Source of the DNA: Hydrogenophaga sp. IBVHS1
Lineage (GTDB): Bacteria > Pseudomonadota > Gammaproteobacteria > Burkholderiales > Burkholderiaceae_C
Assembly (NCBI RefSeq): GCF_002127265.1
Contig: NZ_NFUU01000001.1
Coordinates: 310,001 to 374,000, forward strand
DNA length: 64,000 nucleotides
Direction of reading: 5' to 3'
Below, piece after piece: positions 16,416 through 25,082 of this stretch. Under the pieces are notes generated by a model. It was not told where the DNA came from. It saw only the letters and a program-made list of their open reading frames with translations, and searched no databases. A program made the translations under genes and the position numbers. Numbering within the stretch: the first letter of the stretch is position 1; every line of letters begins with the position of its first letter.

Positions 16416-17389
16416 GACTCGCCACTCGGAACAACGGTCGACGTGACGGCCAACTGGTGGTGGTGTCGGCCGACGGCGAGCGCTGCGTGGCAGTGGACGG
16501 TGTTCCTACGATGCAGGCGGCCTTGGACGACTGGGACAACGTGAAGCCGCTTCTGCAGGCGATCAGTGAGCGCCTGGCCAGCGGTCCGGCAGTCGGACAT
16601 CGACTCGACCCTGCTTCGTTGCTGGCGCCACTCCCGCGTGCTTACCAGTGGGTGGACGCCAGCGGCTACCTCTCTCACATGGAGCGCGTGCGACGAGCCC
16701 GTGGCGCGGAAATGCCGCCCTCGGCACGCACGGAGCCTGTGATCTACCAGGGCTTGTCCGACCGGAACCTGGCCTGGTGTGACGACATTCCTGCGGACCC
16801 GAGCTGGGGTGCCGACATCGAAGGAGAGCTGGCCGTCATCACCGGCGAAGTGGGCCCCAGGCCCACGCCTGAAGAGGCGCTCTCGCAGATCCGCCTGGTC
16901 GTGCTGGTCAACGACCTCTCGCTGCGATCGCTCATCCCCGTTGAGTTGGCCAAGGGCTTCGGTTTCTTTCACAGCAAACCCGCAAGTGCATTCGGCCCGT
17001 TCGCTGTGACGCCCGATGAACTCGGCTCCGGCTGGAGAGACGGTCGCGCATTCGGGCGGCTCAGGATCGAAGTCAACGACGAGGTGCGGGGCGACCTGAT
17101 GACAGGCGTTGATCAGGACTTCAGCTTCACCGACATCATTTGCTACGCGGCGCGCACCCGGCGACTGAGTTCCGGCAGCATCGTGGGCGCCGGTACCGTC
17201 TCCAACCGCGACGAGTCGCGTGGTGTGGCCTGCATCGTGGAGCAACGGACGCTGCAAACGCTGGCCGGGCTGGACGAGCGCGAACTGGCCCCGTATCTGC
17301 AACCCGGCGATACCGTGACGCTGGCTTTCCAGACCGAAGACGGTCGCGACGTGCTGGGGCGCATTCACCAGAAGGCGGTTCTGCCATGA
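16412..17389 (+). CDS. Fumarylacetoacetate hydrolase-family protein
   Basis: A 325-residue protein with the bacterial short-FAH N-terminal domain (MRLATRNNGRRDGQLVVV) and a C-terminal FAH catalytic domain carrying the acidic metal-binding pattern E-x-E (IEGELAVI) and a later Asp in VNDLSLR. The family hydrolyses fumarylacetoacetate to fumarate and acetoacetate, or closely related acylpyruvates. ATG 16412 overlaps the previous stop as ATGA, so translation is coupled. It is the last ring-fission step of the cluster; substrate assignment rests on the neighbours. Confidence 0.88.
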   Translation: MRLATRNNGRRDGQLVVVSADGERCVAVDGVPTMQAALDDWDNVKPLLQAISERLASGPAVGHRLDPASLLAPLPRAYQWVDASGYLSHMERVRRARGAEMPPSARTEPVIYQGLSDRNLAWCDDIPADPSWGADIEGELAVITGEVGPRPTPEEALSQIRLVVLVNDLSLRSLIPVELAKGFGFFHSKPASAFGPFAVTPDELGSGWRDGRAFGRLRIEVNDEVRGDLMTGVDQDFSFTDIICYAARTRRLSSGSIVGAGTVSNRDESRGVACIVEQRTLQTLAGLDERELAPYLQPGDTVTLAFQTEDGRDVLGRIHQKAVLP

Positions 17390-18768
17390 ACACTGCCACG
17401 CAGACATGCGTCGAGGAGCTGCGTGGGTGGCTGCAAGATCGTCTGTCGACAACCACCAGCGTTCGCGAACACCATGGGCGCGACACCACCTTCCACCCGG
17501 TGATGCCACCGGATGCCGTCGCCTTTCCGCACACGGTGGAAGAGGTGCAGCGCATTGTCGCGGCCTGCGCCAAGCACCGCGTGCCCGTCATCCCTTACGG
17601 CACGGGAACCTCCTGCGAGGGGCACATTGCCGCGCTCCGCGGTGGCGTCAGCGTGGACACGAGTGGGCTCAACCGCATCCGCGCAATCCGTGCTGCCGAC
17701 ATGGATGCCACCGTGGAAGCGGGCGTGACCCGCAAGACGCTCAACGCGCACCTCCATGGAACTGGCCTGCAGTTTCCCATTGACCCCGGCGCCGATGCAT
17801 CCATCGGCGGAATGGTTTCCACGCGGGCGTCCGGTACCAACGCAGTGCGTTACGGAACGATGCGGGAGAACGTCATGTCGCTTGAGGTGGTGCTGCCCAA
17901 TGGTGAACTGATTCAGACGGGAACGAGGGCTCGAAAGTCTTCCGCCGGGTACGACTTGACGCGTCTGTTCGTGGGCGCAGAGGGCACGCTGGGCATCGTC
18001 ACCGCCGCCACGGTTCGCCTGCACCCTCTGCCCGAGTACGTCGCCGCCGCCAGCTGCGCCTTCGGCTCATTGCGCGAAGCCGTCAATACCGTCATCGAGA
18101 CCTTGCAATGCGGCGTGCAGATCGGCCGGGTGGAGCTGCTCGACGCCGTGCAGATCGACGCGGTGAATCGGTACTCGCGACTCGGCATGCAGGTGGCGCC
18201 CACCCTTTTCTTCGAGTTCCACGGCAGCGAACCGGAGGTCGCGCATCAGGTGGCGATGGTCCAGGAGATTGCCGCATCGCATGGTGCCAGCGACTTCGCC
18301 TGGGCCGAACGACCCGAAGACCGCACCCGTCTGTGGCAGGCACGCCATGACATCTGGTGGGCCAACAAAGGCCTGCGGCCCGGAGCCGAAGGACTTCCCA
18401 CCGACGTTTGCGTCCCGATCTCTGAACTCGCGGATCAGGTCGAGGCGGCGCAGCAGGACGTTGCGGCGCATAACCTCATCGCCCCCATGTGTGGGCATGT
18501 AGGCGACGGAAATTTTCACCTCTGCTTCATGGTGAATCCGCTGGATGTGGACGAAATGGGCCGTGCCAAAGGCGTCTACACGCGAATGATCCGCCGCGCG
18601 TTGGCGGTGGGAGGCACCTGTACCGGTGAGCATGGCATTGGTCACGGAAAGGTGGAGTTCCTGAAAGAAGAAGCGGGCGCCGCATTTCAAGTCATGCAAG
18701 CCCTCCGGTACGCGCTGGACCCTCTCGGCATCATGAATCCGGGCAAGGTCACCGGCTTTCCAGTTTGA
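17386..18768 (+). CDS. FAD-linked 2-hydroxyacid dehydrogenase (D-lactate dehydrogenase/GlcD type)
   Basis: A 460-residue flavoprotein of the PCMH FAD-binding family. The N-terminal FAD domain shows VIPYGTGTSCEGH and DPGADASIGGMVSTRASGTN; the C-terminal FAD-oxidase domain shows GHVGDGNFHL, a metal/substrate-binding His motif, and GEHGIGHGK. Relatives oxidise D-lactate, glycolate or D-2-hydroxyglutarate and pass electrons to the respiratory chain. Next to hpd an attractive substrate is 4-hydroxyphenyllactate, which would be oxidised to the Hpd substrate; that is inference. It overlaps the hydrolase gene by 4 nt (ATGA). Confidence 0.88.
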   Translation: MNTATQTCVEELRGWLQDRLSTTTSVREHHGRDTTFHPVMPPDAVAFPHTVEEVQRIVAACAKHRVPVIPYGTGTSCEGHIAALRGGVSVDTSGLNRIRAIRAADMDATVEAGVTRKTLNAHLHGTGLQFPIDPGADASIGGMVSTRASGTNAVRYGTMRENVMSLEVVLPNGELIQTGTRARKSSAGYDLTRLFVGAEGTLGIVTAATVRLHPLPEYVAAASCAFGSLREAVNTVIETLQCGVQIGRVELLDAVQIDAVNRYSRLGMQVAPTLFFEFHGSEPEVAHQVAMVQEIAASHGASDFAWAERPEDRTRLWQARHDIWWANKGLRPGAEGLPTDVCVPISELADQVEAAQQDVAAHNLIAPMCGHVGDGNFHLCFMVNPLDVDEMGRAKGVYTRMIRRALAVGGTCTGEHGIGHGKVEFLKEEAGAAFQVMQALRYALDPLGIMNPGKVTGFPV

Positions 18769-18814
18769 TCAGTCGTTGTTGAAGCGACATACACAACCCT
18801 CAGGAGACAAATGC

Positions 18815-19783
18815 ATGTTCACAAGCAAGTTCCGCTCGGCCTTTCTGGGTTTTGCGCTGACAGGCGCTCTCGCCACGACCGCTTGGGCCGCCGATGTGAG
18901 GGTCAGCCTCACGGCCATCGTCGACCACCCCGCGCTCGATTCCGCTCGAAAAGGCGTCCTCGATGAACTGGCGGATGCGGGCTATGTGCCCGGCAAGAAC
19001 ATGAAGCTGGATTACCAGAATGCCCAGGGCAATACCGCCACGGCGGCGCAGATCGCTCGCAAGTTTGCGGGAGACAAGCCCGACGTCATCGTCGCCATGT
19101 CCACCCCTTCGGCCCAGACCGCCGTGGCGGCCACGCGCACCATTCCCATCGTCTTCAGCGCCGTGACCGACCCCGTCGCTGCCAAGTTGGTCAAGTCCTG
19201 GGAAGCCACTGGAGGCAATGTGACCGGTGTCTCCGATCTCCCCATGCTTGACAAGCACATGGACGTGATTCGAAAGCTGATGCCGTCCGCCAAGCGCATC
19301 GGCGTGATCTACAACCCCGGTGAAGCCAACTCCGTGGCTGCGATCGCAGAACTCAAGAAGCTGGCAACCCGATTGGGCATGACGGTGCATGAAGCCGCCG
19401 CGCCCCGAACGGTGGACGTAGCCAGCGCTGGCCAAAGTCTCATCGGGAAGGTGGACTTGTTCTACGAGCCCACGGACAACAACGTCACCTCTGCATTTGA
19501 AAGTCTCGCCAAAGTGGCGGAGCAGGGCAAACTGCCCCTGATCTCGGCCGACCCGGCCCTGGCAGAGCGGGGCGCCTCCATCGGGATCGGCACCAACTAC
19601 TACGACCTGGGCCGCCAGTCCGGCAAGTTGGTGGTTCGAGTTCTCAAAGGCGAAGCGCCCGGAAAAATTGCACCCCAGGTCAGCCCCACGCTGGAGATGC
19701 ATGTAAACCGGGCGGCGGCCAGAAAACAGGGACTCACGTTGACCGACGAGTTGTTGAAGACGGCGACCCGGCTCATTGACTAA
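18815..19783 (+). CDS. ABC transporter substrate-binding protein, TrpX-like (ABC_sub_bind family)
   Basis: A 322-residue exported protein: signal peptide MFTSKFRSAFLGFALTGALA with cleavage near AWAADV, then the two-lobed ABC_sub_bind fold (VSLTAIVDHPALDSARKGV; VIVAMSTPSAQTAV; FYEPTDNNVTSAF). The family includes the streptococcal tryptophan-binding protein TrpX. ATG 18815 follows AGGAG at a good distance; an out-of-frame ATG sits at 18811. It forms a set with the permease and ATPase that follow. Given the aromatic enzymes upstream, an aromatic amino or hydroxy acid is a plausible ligand. Confidence 0.9.
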   Translation: MFTSKFRSAFLGFALTGALATTAWAADVRVSLTAIVDHPALDSARKGVLDELADAGYVPGKNMKLDYQNAQGNTATAAQIARKFAGDKPDVIVAMSTPSAQTAVAATRTIPIVFSAVTDPVAAKLVKSWEATGGNVTGVSDLPMLDKHMDVIRKLMPSAKRIGVIYNPGEANSVAAIAELKKLATRLGMTVHEAAAPRTVDVASAGQSLIGKVDLFYEPTDNNVTSAFESLAKVAEQGKLPLISADPALAERGASIGIGTNYYDLGRQSGKLVVRVLKGEAPGKIAPQVSPTLEMHVNRAAARKQGLTLTDELLKTATRLID

Positions 19784-19801
19784 CCCACCCTCGAGCATTC
19801 A

Positions 19802-20725
19802 ATGACTGCTATCGCTTTTGCGGGTGCGCTCGAGATCGGATTGATATTTGCATTGGTGGCGCTGGGGGTGTTCATCTCGTTCCGCGTCATCAATTTCCCC
19901 GATCTCACCGTGGACGGCAGCTTCCCCCTGGGTGGTGCGGTGGTGGCCACGGCACTCGTGATGGGTTGGCACCCGATGCTTGCCACCTTGGCCGCCTTTG
20001 TGGCCGGCGCGTTGTCAGGTCTCGTGACGGGGTGGCTGCACGTAAAGCTCAAGATCATGCAGTTGCTGGCTGGCATCCTGATGATGATCGCGCTCTACTC
20101 GATCAATCTGCGCGTGATGGGCAAGCCCAATGAGCCGCTTCTGAACACGCCCACGATCTTCCAGCTGCTCCCTCTGGATTTCATTCCCGAGCCTTGGGGA
20201 ACGGCGGTGGTCTTGCTGGTCCTGACCTTGCTCATCAAGTTCGCGCTGGACTGGTACTTCGCCTCCGAGAGCGGCCTGGCCATGAGGGCGACGGGCGGCA
20301 ACGCTCGCATGACGCGCGCGGTCGGAGTCTCCACTGATCGCCTGTCGCTGGCTGCGCTTGCTCTGTCCAACGGCATTGTGGCCGTGGCCGGAGCACTCTT
20401 CGCACAGTCGCAGGGCGGGGCTGATGTGTCCATGGGCATCGGGACCATTGTCATCGGGCTGGCGGCCGTGATCATCGGCGAGACCATCCTGCCGGGACGC
20501 ACCATCGCTATCGCTACCCTCGGCTGCATTGTCGGTGCGGTGCTCTACCGAATGCTCATCGCCCTGGGCCTCAACAGCGACTTCATCGGCCTGAAAGCGC
20601 AGGATCTCAACCTGGTGACCGCCGTGCTCGTGGCCGTTGCGCTGGTGTTGCCTGCATCCCGGCGTTACCTGGTGCGGCGTTTCACGCGGGCGGGCGGTGT
20701 CAGGAAGGAGGCCTCGACATGCTGA
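19802..20725 (+). CDS. ABC transporter permease, TrpY-like (branched-chain permease family)
   Basis: A 307-residue inner-membrane protein with about eight to nine hydrophobic segments; the N-terminal stretch AFAGALEIGLIFALVALGVF and the motif NFPDLTVDGSFPLGGA are characteristic of permeases paired with ABC_sub_bind proteins. It starts 18 nt after the binding protein gene and overlaps the ATPase gene by 7 nt. It should form the membrane channel of the importer as a homodimer. The last 20 or so residues are basic and cytoplasmic. Confidence 0.92.
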   Translation: MTAIAFAGALEIGLIFALVALGVFISFRVINFPDLTVDGSFPLGGAVVATALVMGWHPMLATLAAFVAGALSGLVTGWLHVKLKIMQLLAGILMMIALYSINLRVMGKPNEPLLNTPTIFQLLPLDFIPEPWGTAVVLLVLTLLIKFALDWYFASESGLAMRATGGNARMTRAVGVSTDRLSLAALALSNGIVAVAGALFAQSQGGADVSMGIGTIVIGLAAVIIGETILPGRTIAIATLGCIVGAVLYRMLIALGLNSDFIGLKAQDLNLVTAVLVAVALVLPASRRYLVRRFTRAGGVRKEASTC

Positions 20726-21513
20726 GCGCCAAAGGTCTGCAGATCACCTTCAATGCCGGCACCCCCATGGAAAACCGGGCTTTGCGCGGGCTCGACCTCA
20801 CCATTCCCAGCGGCGAGTTCGTGACCGTCATTGGTTCCAATGGCGCCGGCAAGTCCACGCTGCTCAGTGCGCTGAGTGGGGACTTGATCGTCGACGGCGG
20901 CCACATCGTGATTGACGATGTGGACGTTACCTCGCTGGCCTCATGGCAACGCAGCCAGCTGGTTTCGCGGGTCTTCCAGGATCCGCTGGCGGGCACCTGC
21001 GAGGCCTTGACTATCGAAGAGAACCTGGCGCTTGCCTGGCGGCGAGGCCATCCCAGAAGCCTGTCTCTGGCGCTCAACAAAGAACTCCGGGACATCTTCC
21101 GGGCACGTCTCAGCACCTTGGGTCTGGGCCTTGAGAAACGACTCAAGGACAGCATGGGCCTCTTGTCCGGCGGTCAACGCCAGGCGGTGAGTCTGCTGAT
21201 GGCGGCCCTGCAACCTTCCCGGATCCTTCTGCTGGATGAACACACCGCTGCGCTAGACCCCAAGACGGCCGCATTCGTTCTGGAACTCACCAACAAGATC
21301 GTTGCGGATGGTCGGCTCACCACCATGATGGTGACGCACAGCATGCGGCAGGCCCTCACCCACGGGTCGCGCACCGTGATGCTGCACGAGGGACGAGTCG
21401 TGCTTGACGTGAGCGGCGATGAGCGCTCGCGCATGGATGTCCCTGATCTTCTTCACCTTTTTGAACGAACACGTGGCGAACGCATCGAGGACGATGCGCT
21501 CCTGCTCGGATGA
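20719..21513 (+). CDS. ABC transporter ATP-binding protein, TrpZ-like
   Basis: A 264-residue ATPase with Walker A GSNGAGKST, Q-loop region VFQDPL, signature LLSGGQRQAVSLLMA and Walker B ILLLDEHTAALD, followed by the H-loop THSMRQAL. Note His in place of the usual Pro/Ala after the catalytic Glu (DEHTAALD), which is typical of this subgroup. It is the last gene of the plus-strand aromatic cluster; the next 140 nt hold no gene or clear terminator, and the following gene is on the other strand. Confidence 0.93.
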   Translation: MLSAKGLQITFNAGTPMENRALRGLDLTIPSGEFVTVIGSNGAGKSTLLSALSGDLIVDGGHIVIDDVDVTSLASWQRSQLVSRVFQDPLAGTCEALTIEENLALAWRRGHPRSLSLALNKELRDIFRARLSTLGLGLEKRLKDSMGLLSGGQRQAVSLLMAALQPSRILLLDEHTAALDPKTAAFVLELTNKIVADGRLTTMMVTHSMRQALTHGSRTVMLHEGRVVLDVSGDERSRMDVPDLLHLFERTRGERIEDDALLLG

Positions 21514-21653
21514 CGACGATGCGCAACTTCCTTGTTCTGTGACCGCCGCTATGGTGTGGTGTTCACGTACCACAACGGAGCGCAGTCGTACTACGCCGTC
21601 AGGGGCTTCCGCGGCTCGCTGACGGTCTGAATAGTCCGCTTTGCGCGCATCGA

Positions 21654-22547
21654 TCAGCCCTTCCCCGGCAGCGACTTCAGGTAGAGATACAAGGCCCGCA
21701 GATCCGTCTCGCTCATTTCCCGCAGCGATTCAAACGGCATCACCTTCACCGCCGAACCGTCGGGCCGCTTGCCGCTTCGGAACAAGGCGATCAACGCGTC
21801 GGCGTCCGGGTAGCGGCCCATCACGCTGCCTTCACCGGGGGTGAGCTTCGACGCCGGGGGCCAGTCCGGCGGGCCGCCGGGTATCTTGCCGCCGCCGAGA
21901 TTCTCGGCGTGGCAGCCGATGCACATGTTGGCCACGTACTTGCCGTGTTCCACGGTCACGCCTTCGGGCACGGGTTGTTGCGGAGGCAGGTTGTGGTCGA
22001 TGCGCGCTGCGGCGTCCTTGATGACGCCGTAGCCGTAGAGCGCCTTCACCGGCAGCGGCAGTTTCAGCACCGTGCCCTGGCCGCTCGCGGGCGGCAGTGA
22101 GCGCACGTAGGCCACGAGCGAAGCTAGGTCGTCGTCGGTGAAACGGTTGTAGTCTTCGCTCGGCATGATCATCAGCGGCCGGCCCTTGGGGCCCACGCCG
22201 TGGCGGATGGCGCGCACCCAGTCCACCTCCTGGTAGCCGGCCACCACGCCGCCGGGGCCGGTGGTGATGTTGGGGCCGGCGATCACCAGGCCACCGTCTT
22301 CCGCAAAGGTGCGGCCGGTGCCGGTGCTGCCGTGGCAATCCACACAGCCGCGCGACGAAAACAGGTACTTGCCCCGCTCGAGCGCGGCGGCATCGGTGCG
22401 CAGCGCCACCGGTTTCACCGGCACGTCCACAAAACGCTGCATCTTGCGCTCGGCCAGGAAAACGCCGATGCCCAGTGCCGTGGCCGCCAGCAGCACGAGC
22501 GCGGTGAGCCCCGCGAGCAGGGTCCGCATCCAGTTTCTCTTCTTCAT
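21654..22547 (-). CDS. Membrane-anchored dihaem cytochrome c
   Basis: A 297-residue protein with one N-terminal membrane anchor (LLAGLTALVLLAATALGIGVFLA) and two c-type haem sites, CVDCH (residues 68-72) and CIGCH (209-213), each with a downstream Met-containing loop as possible sixth ligand (LMIMPSEDY and VKVMPFESL). It is expected to face the periplasm and pass electrons between a dehydrogenase and the respiratory chain. No dehydrogenase gene is adjacent on the same strand; the DUF2889 gene upstream is 59 nt away. The FAD-linked oxidase at 17386 is a conceivable but unproven partner. Confidence 0.9.
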   Translation of the reverse strand: MKKRNWMRTLLAGLTALVLLAATALGIGVFLAERKMQRFVDVPVKPVALRTDAAALERGKYLFSSRGCVDCHGSTGTGRTFAEDGGLVIAGPNITTGPGGVVAGYQEVDWVRAIRHGVGPKGRPLMIMPSEDYNRFTDDDLASLVAYVRSLPPASGQGTVLKLPLPVKALYGYGVIKDAAARIDHNLPPQQPVPEGVTVEHGKYVANMCIGCHAENLGGGKIPGGPPDWPPASKLTPGEGSVMGRYPDADALIALFRSGKRPDGSAVKVMPFESLREMSETDLRALYLYLKSLPGKG

Positions 22548-22606
22548 TTTTCCGCCTCCTGTGGTGAATCCACGGGCGGCATTTCACGCGAGCGCGTGGG
22601 GCGGTG

Positions 22607-23167
22607 TCAAGCGCCGGTGTCGCGTGCGGGCGGCTGCCAGCGGAAGAACATGGGATACACCTTCTCCACCACCGGGCCGTTGAAGTCCCAGCCCACGCAT
22701 TGGCCCAGGTGGGCCGGCGGGCGACCGTCGCTGGAGGGGGAGAACACGCCGGTGCGCGTCTGGAACGCGGCGGTGGCCAGGTTGAACAGCAGTTCGCGCA
22801 GATGTGTGCAACCCTGAATGCCGCCCAGATGGCGCTGGATGGTGTGGCGCCAGCCGCGCCCCAGCACCTCGCCCACCATGCCCTGCATCGGGGGCATGGC
22901 TTGCGGGCAGGGATCGTGGGGAAAAGCGTCCATGGCCACTGCGATGTCGCGGATCACCATGGCTTCGTCGAAGGTGACGCGCAGCCGCATGTGATGAATC
23001 GGCTCACCGGCAGGGATGTGTTCGCCGGCCTTCAGATCGATGTCGTGCGGCTTGCTGTCGTGCAGCTCGCCTTCGATGTCCCACAGGCCATCGTCGCGGC
23101 GGAAGCCCTGGTAGTGCACGCGGCGGTTGTGCATGGGCGTGCGGGCTTGGGGCGGTGGCAATGGCAA
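22607..23167 (-). CDS. DUF2889 domain-containing protein
   Basis: A 186-residue protein of unknown function whose core begins HNRRVHYQGFRRDDGLWDIEGEL, typical of DUF2889, and ends with a FRWQPPARD tail. I place the start at TTG 23167 because GGAG lies 8 nt upstream and family members usually begin about ten residues before the H-x-R motif; an ATG at 23134 would give 175 residues. A conserved stretch, GGIQGCTHLRELL, contains Cys and His that could bind a metal. The family sometimes lies near aromatic or CoA-ester catabolic genes, but no role is assigned. Confidence 0.78.
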   Translation of the reverse strand: MPLPPPQARTPMHNRRVHYQGFRRDDGLWDIEGELHDSKPHDIDLKAGEHIPAGEPIHHMRLRVTFDEAMVIRDIAVAMDAFPHDPCPQAMPPMQGMVGEVLGRGWRHTIQRHLGGIQGCTHLRELLFNLATAAFQTRTGVFSPSSDGRPPAHLGQCVGWDFNGPVVEKVYPMFFRWQPPARDTGA

Positions 23168-23263
23168 GGCGAAATCTCCATCGAATTCAGGGCAGGGGGC
23201 TATTTTCGGCCATGCGGGGCGCATCGGATGGCACACTGCGGATTCCCCTTTCCGTCCATCCCC

Positions 23264-23761
23264 ATGACGAACCACACCCCCGATCACCCTCACCACCACG
23301 ATCCGGCCTGGAAGCACGACGGTGTGCGCGTGATCCCGGGCAACCAGCTTGATGGCAACGTGCCGTCCACGCCGGGCATGGACCGCAAGGCGGCGATCAA
23401 CTTTGCGCGGGTGGGTGCGCAGAAGCTCTGGGCCGGCACGGTGACCATCCACGCCAACGCCAAGACCGGCGCGCACCACCACGGGCCGCTGGAGAGCGTG
23501 ATCTACGTGGTGCGTGGCCGCGCGCGCATGCGCTGGGGCGAGCAACTCGAATTCACCGCCGAGGCTGGCCCAGGCGATTTCATCTACGTGCCCCCGTTCG
23601 TGCCGCACCAGGAGATCAACGCCAGCGCCACCGAGGTGCTCGAATGCGTGCTGTGCCGCAGCGATGGCCAGGCGGTGGCGGTCAACCTGGACATCGAGCC
23701 GGTGGAAAAACCCGAGCAGGTGCTGTGGGTGGACCCCACGCACCCCACGGGCGGGGTCTGA
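23264..23761 (+). CDS. Single-domain cupin protein
   Basis: A 165-residue cupin. Motif 1 is seen in TGAHHHGPLESVIYVVRGRARM (three His plus Glu as metal ligands, quoted in part) and motif 2 in PGDFIYVPPFVPHQEIN (His). The N-terminus is unusually His-rich (DHPHHHDPAWKHDG). The family holds dioxygenases, isomerases and sensors, so the reaction cannot be named. It is divergent from the DUF2889 gene with a 96-nt spacer and convergent with the MFS gene (7-nt gap). Confidence 0.85.
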   Translation: MTNHTPDHPHHHDPAWKHDGVRVIPGNQLDGNVPSTPGMDRKAAINFARVGAQKLWAGTVTIHANAKTGAHHHGPLESVIYVVRGRARMRWGEQLEFTAEAGPGDFIYVPPFVPHQEINASATEVLECVLCRSDGQAVAVNLDIEPVEKPEQVLWVDPTHPTGGV

Positions 23762-23768
23762 GGCTTTT

Positions 23769-24986
23769 TCAAGCCCGGGCTGCGCGCCACCGCAGCGCCA
23801 GCGCGGCCAGGCTCGATGCGGTGGCGAGCGCGGTGACGCCGGCCCAGCCCCACTGGGCAAACAGCGCGCTGCCCACTGCGGCGCCCAGCGCCATGCCGGT
23901 GAACATGGCCACGAACAGCAGGGCGTTCAAGCGGCTGCGGGCACCGGGGTCTGCGCCGTAGATGATGGTCTGGTGGGCGATGAGCGAGCCCTGGAAGCCC
24001 AGGTCGAACCCGATGACGGAGCCCGCAAGCCACCAGAGTTGCAGGTTTGCAGGCAGCCAGGGAATGGCCGCCATCGACGCGAACGACACCGCCGCCACGC
24101 CCGCGCCGAGCAGCGTGATGGGCTGAGCGCCGTGCCGGTCGGCCAGGCGGCCGAACACCGGCGCGGCCAGGGCGCCTGCAGCCCCGGCCAGGCCGAAGGC
24201 CCCCGCGGCTGCCGCGCCCAGATGGAACGGTTCGCCATGCAGCCACAGCGCCAGCGTGGACCACACCGCACCGAAGCCTGTTGCCAGCGTGCCCTGCGCC
24301 AAAGCGGCGTACCGCACGCTGCGGTGCAGGCTCCACAGATGTCGCATGGAACCCAGCAGCGCGCCATAGGCCAGCGTGGTGGTGGGCTTGAAGGCCGGCA
24401 GGAAGCGCCACAGCGCCAGGCCCAGCAGCCCCGTGGCGACGGCCGCGCTGAAAAACATGGCACGCCACCCCAGGTGCTCGGCTGTGAAGCCGCTGATCAC
24501 GCGCGAAAGCAGAATGCCCAGCAGCAGGCCGGTCATCACGGTGCCCACCACCCGCCCACGCTGGGCGTCGGGCGCCAGCGTGGCGGCGGCGGGCACGATG
24601 TCTTGCGCCAGCGTGGCGGCCACCCCTATGGCCAGGCTCGCCGCCAGCAGCGGCGCCACGGAAGGTGAAACGGCTGCCGCCAGCAGGGCCACCACGAGCA
24701 GCACGACCTTGATCAGGATGAGGGTGCGGCGGTCGTGCCGGTCGCCCAGCGGTGCGGTGAACAGGATGCCCGCCGCGTAACCGAGCTGGGTCAGCGTGGG
24801 CACCAGGCCCATGGCCTGGTTGCTGGCGCCGATGTCTGCGCCCAGCACCCCCAGCATGGGCTGGCTGTAATACAGCGAAGCCACCGAGAGACCGGCGCCC
24901 GTGGCGAGCAGCAGGGTCAGCCCGCTGGAGAGGCCGGCGCCCGCCGTGTGCGCAGCCAGCGTATTCGTGGAAGGAATGGCGGACAT
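23769..24986 (-). CDS. MFS transporter, YnfM/arabinose-efflux-like
   Basis: A 405-residue inner-membrane protein with 12 predicted helices; the loop FTAPLGDRHDRRTLILIK between helices 2 and 3 is the standard MFS signature and YYSQPMLGVLG near the N-terminus is typical of this efflux group. It is divergent from a LysR gene with a 96-nt spacer, the usual arrangement for a regulator and its target exporter, so it is probably controlled by that regulator. Substrate unknown. Confidence 0.87.
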   Translation of the reverse strand: MSAIPSTNTLAAHTAGAGLSSGLTLLLATGAGLSVASLYYSQPMLGVLGADIGASNQAMGLVPTLTQLGYAAGILFTAPLGDRHDRRTLILIKVVLLVVALLAAAVSPSVAPLLAASLAIGVAATLAQDIVPAAATLAPDAQRGRVVGTVMTGLLLGILLSRVISGFTAEHLGWRAMFFSAAVATGLLGLALWRFLPAFKPTTTLAYGALLGSMRHLWSLHRSVRYAALAQGTLATGFGAVWSTLALWLHGEPFHLGAAAAGAFGLAGAAGALAAPVFGRLADRHGAQPITLLGAGVAAVSFASMAAIPWLPANLQLWWLAGSVIGFDLGFQGSLIAHQTIIYGADPGARSRLNALLFVAMFTGMALGAAVGSALFAQWGWAGVTALATASSLAALALRWRAARA

Positions 24987-24991
24987 GGTGT

Positions 24992-25038
24992 AAACCCTTG
25001 GTTTTTAATTGACGGCGAGTCTGTCACAGCGAAACCAA
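24992..25038. promoter_or_regulatory. LysR-type operator candidate between the MFS and LysR genes
   Basis: AAACC-CTT-GGTTT forms a short palindrome at 24992-25004 and a further AAACC lies at 25032-25036, with TTGGTTT (24998) and AAACCAA (25032) forming a wider inverted repeat. Such repeated half-sites between divergent genes suit a LysR regulator binding both promoters. Confidence 0.4.
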
Positions 25039-25082
25039 AGCCGGTAGACCGAGAAACGGCACTTCAGATATACGATCGGCGC

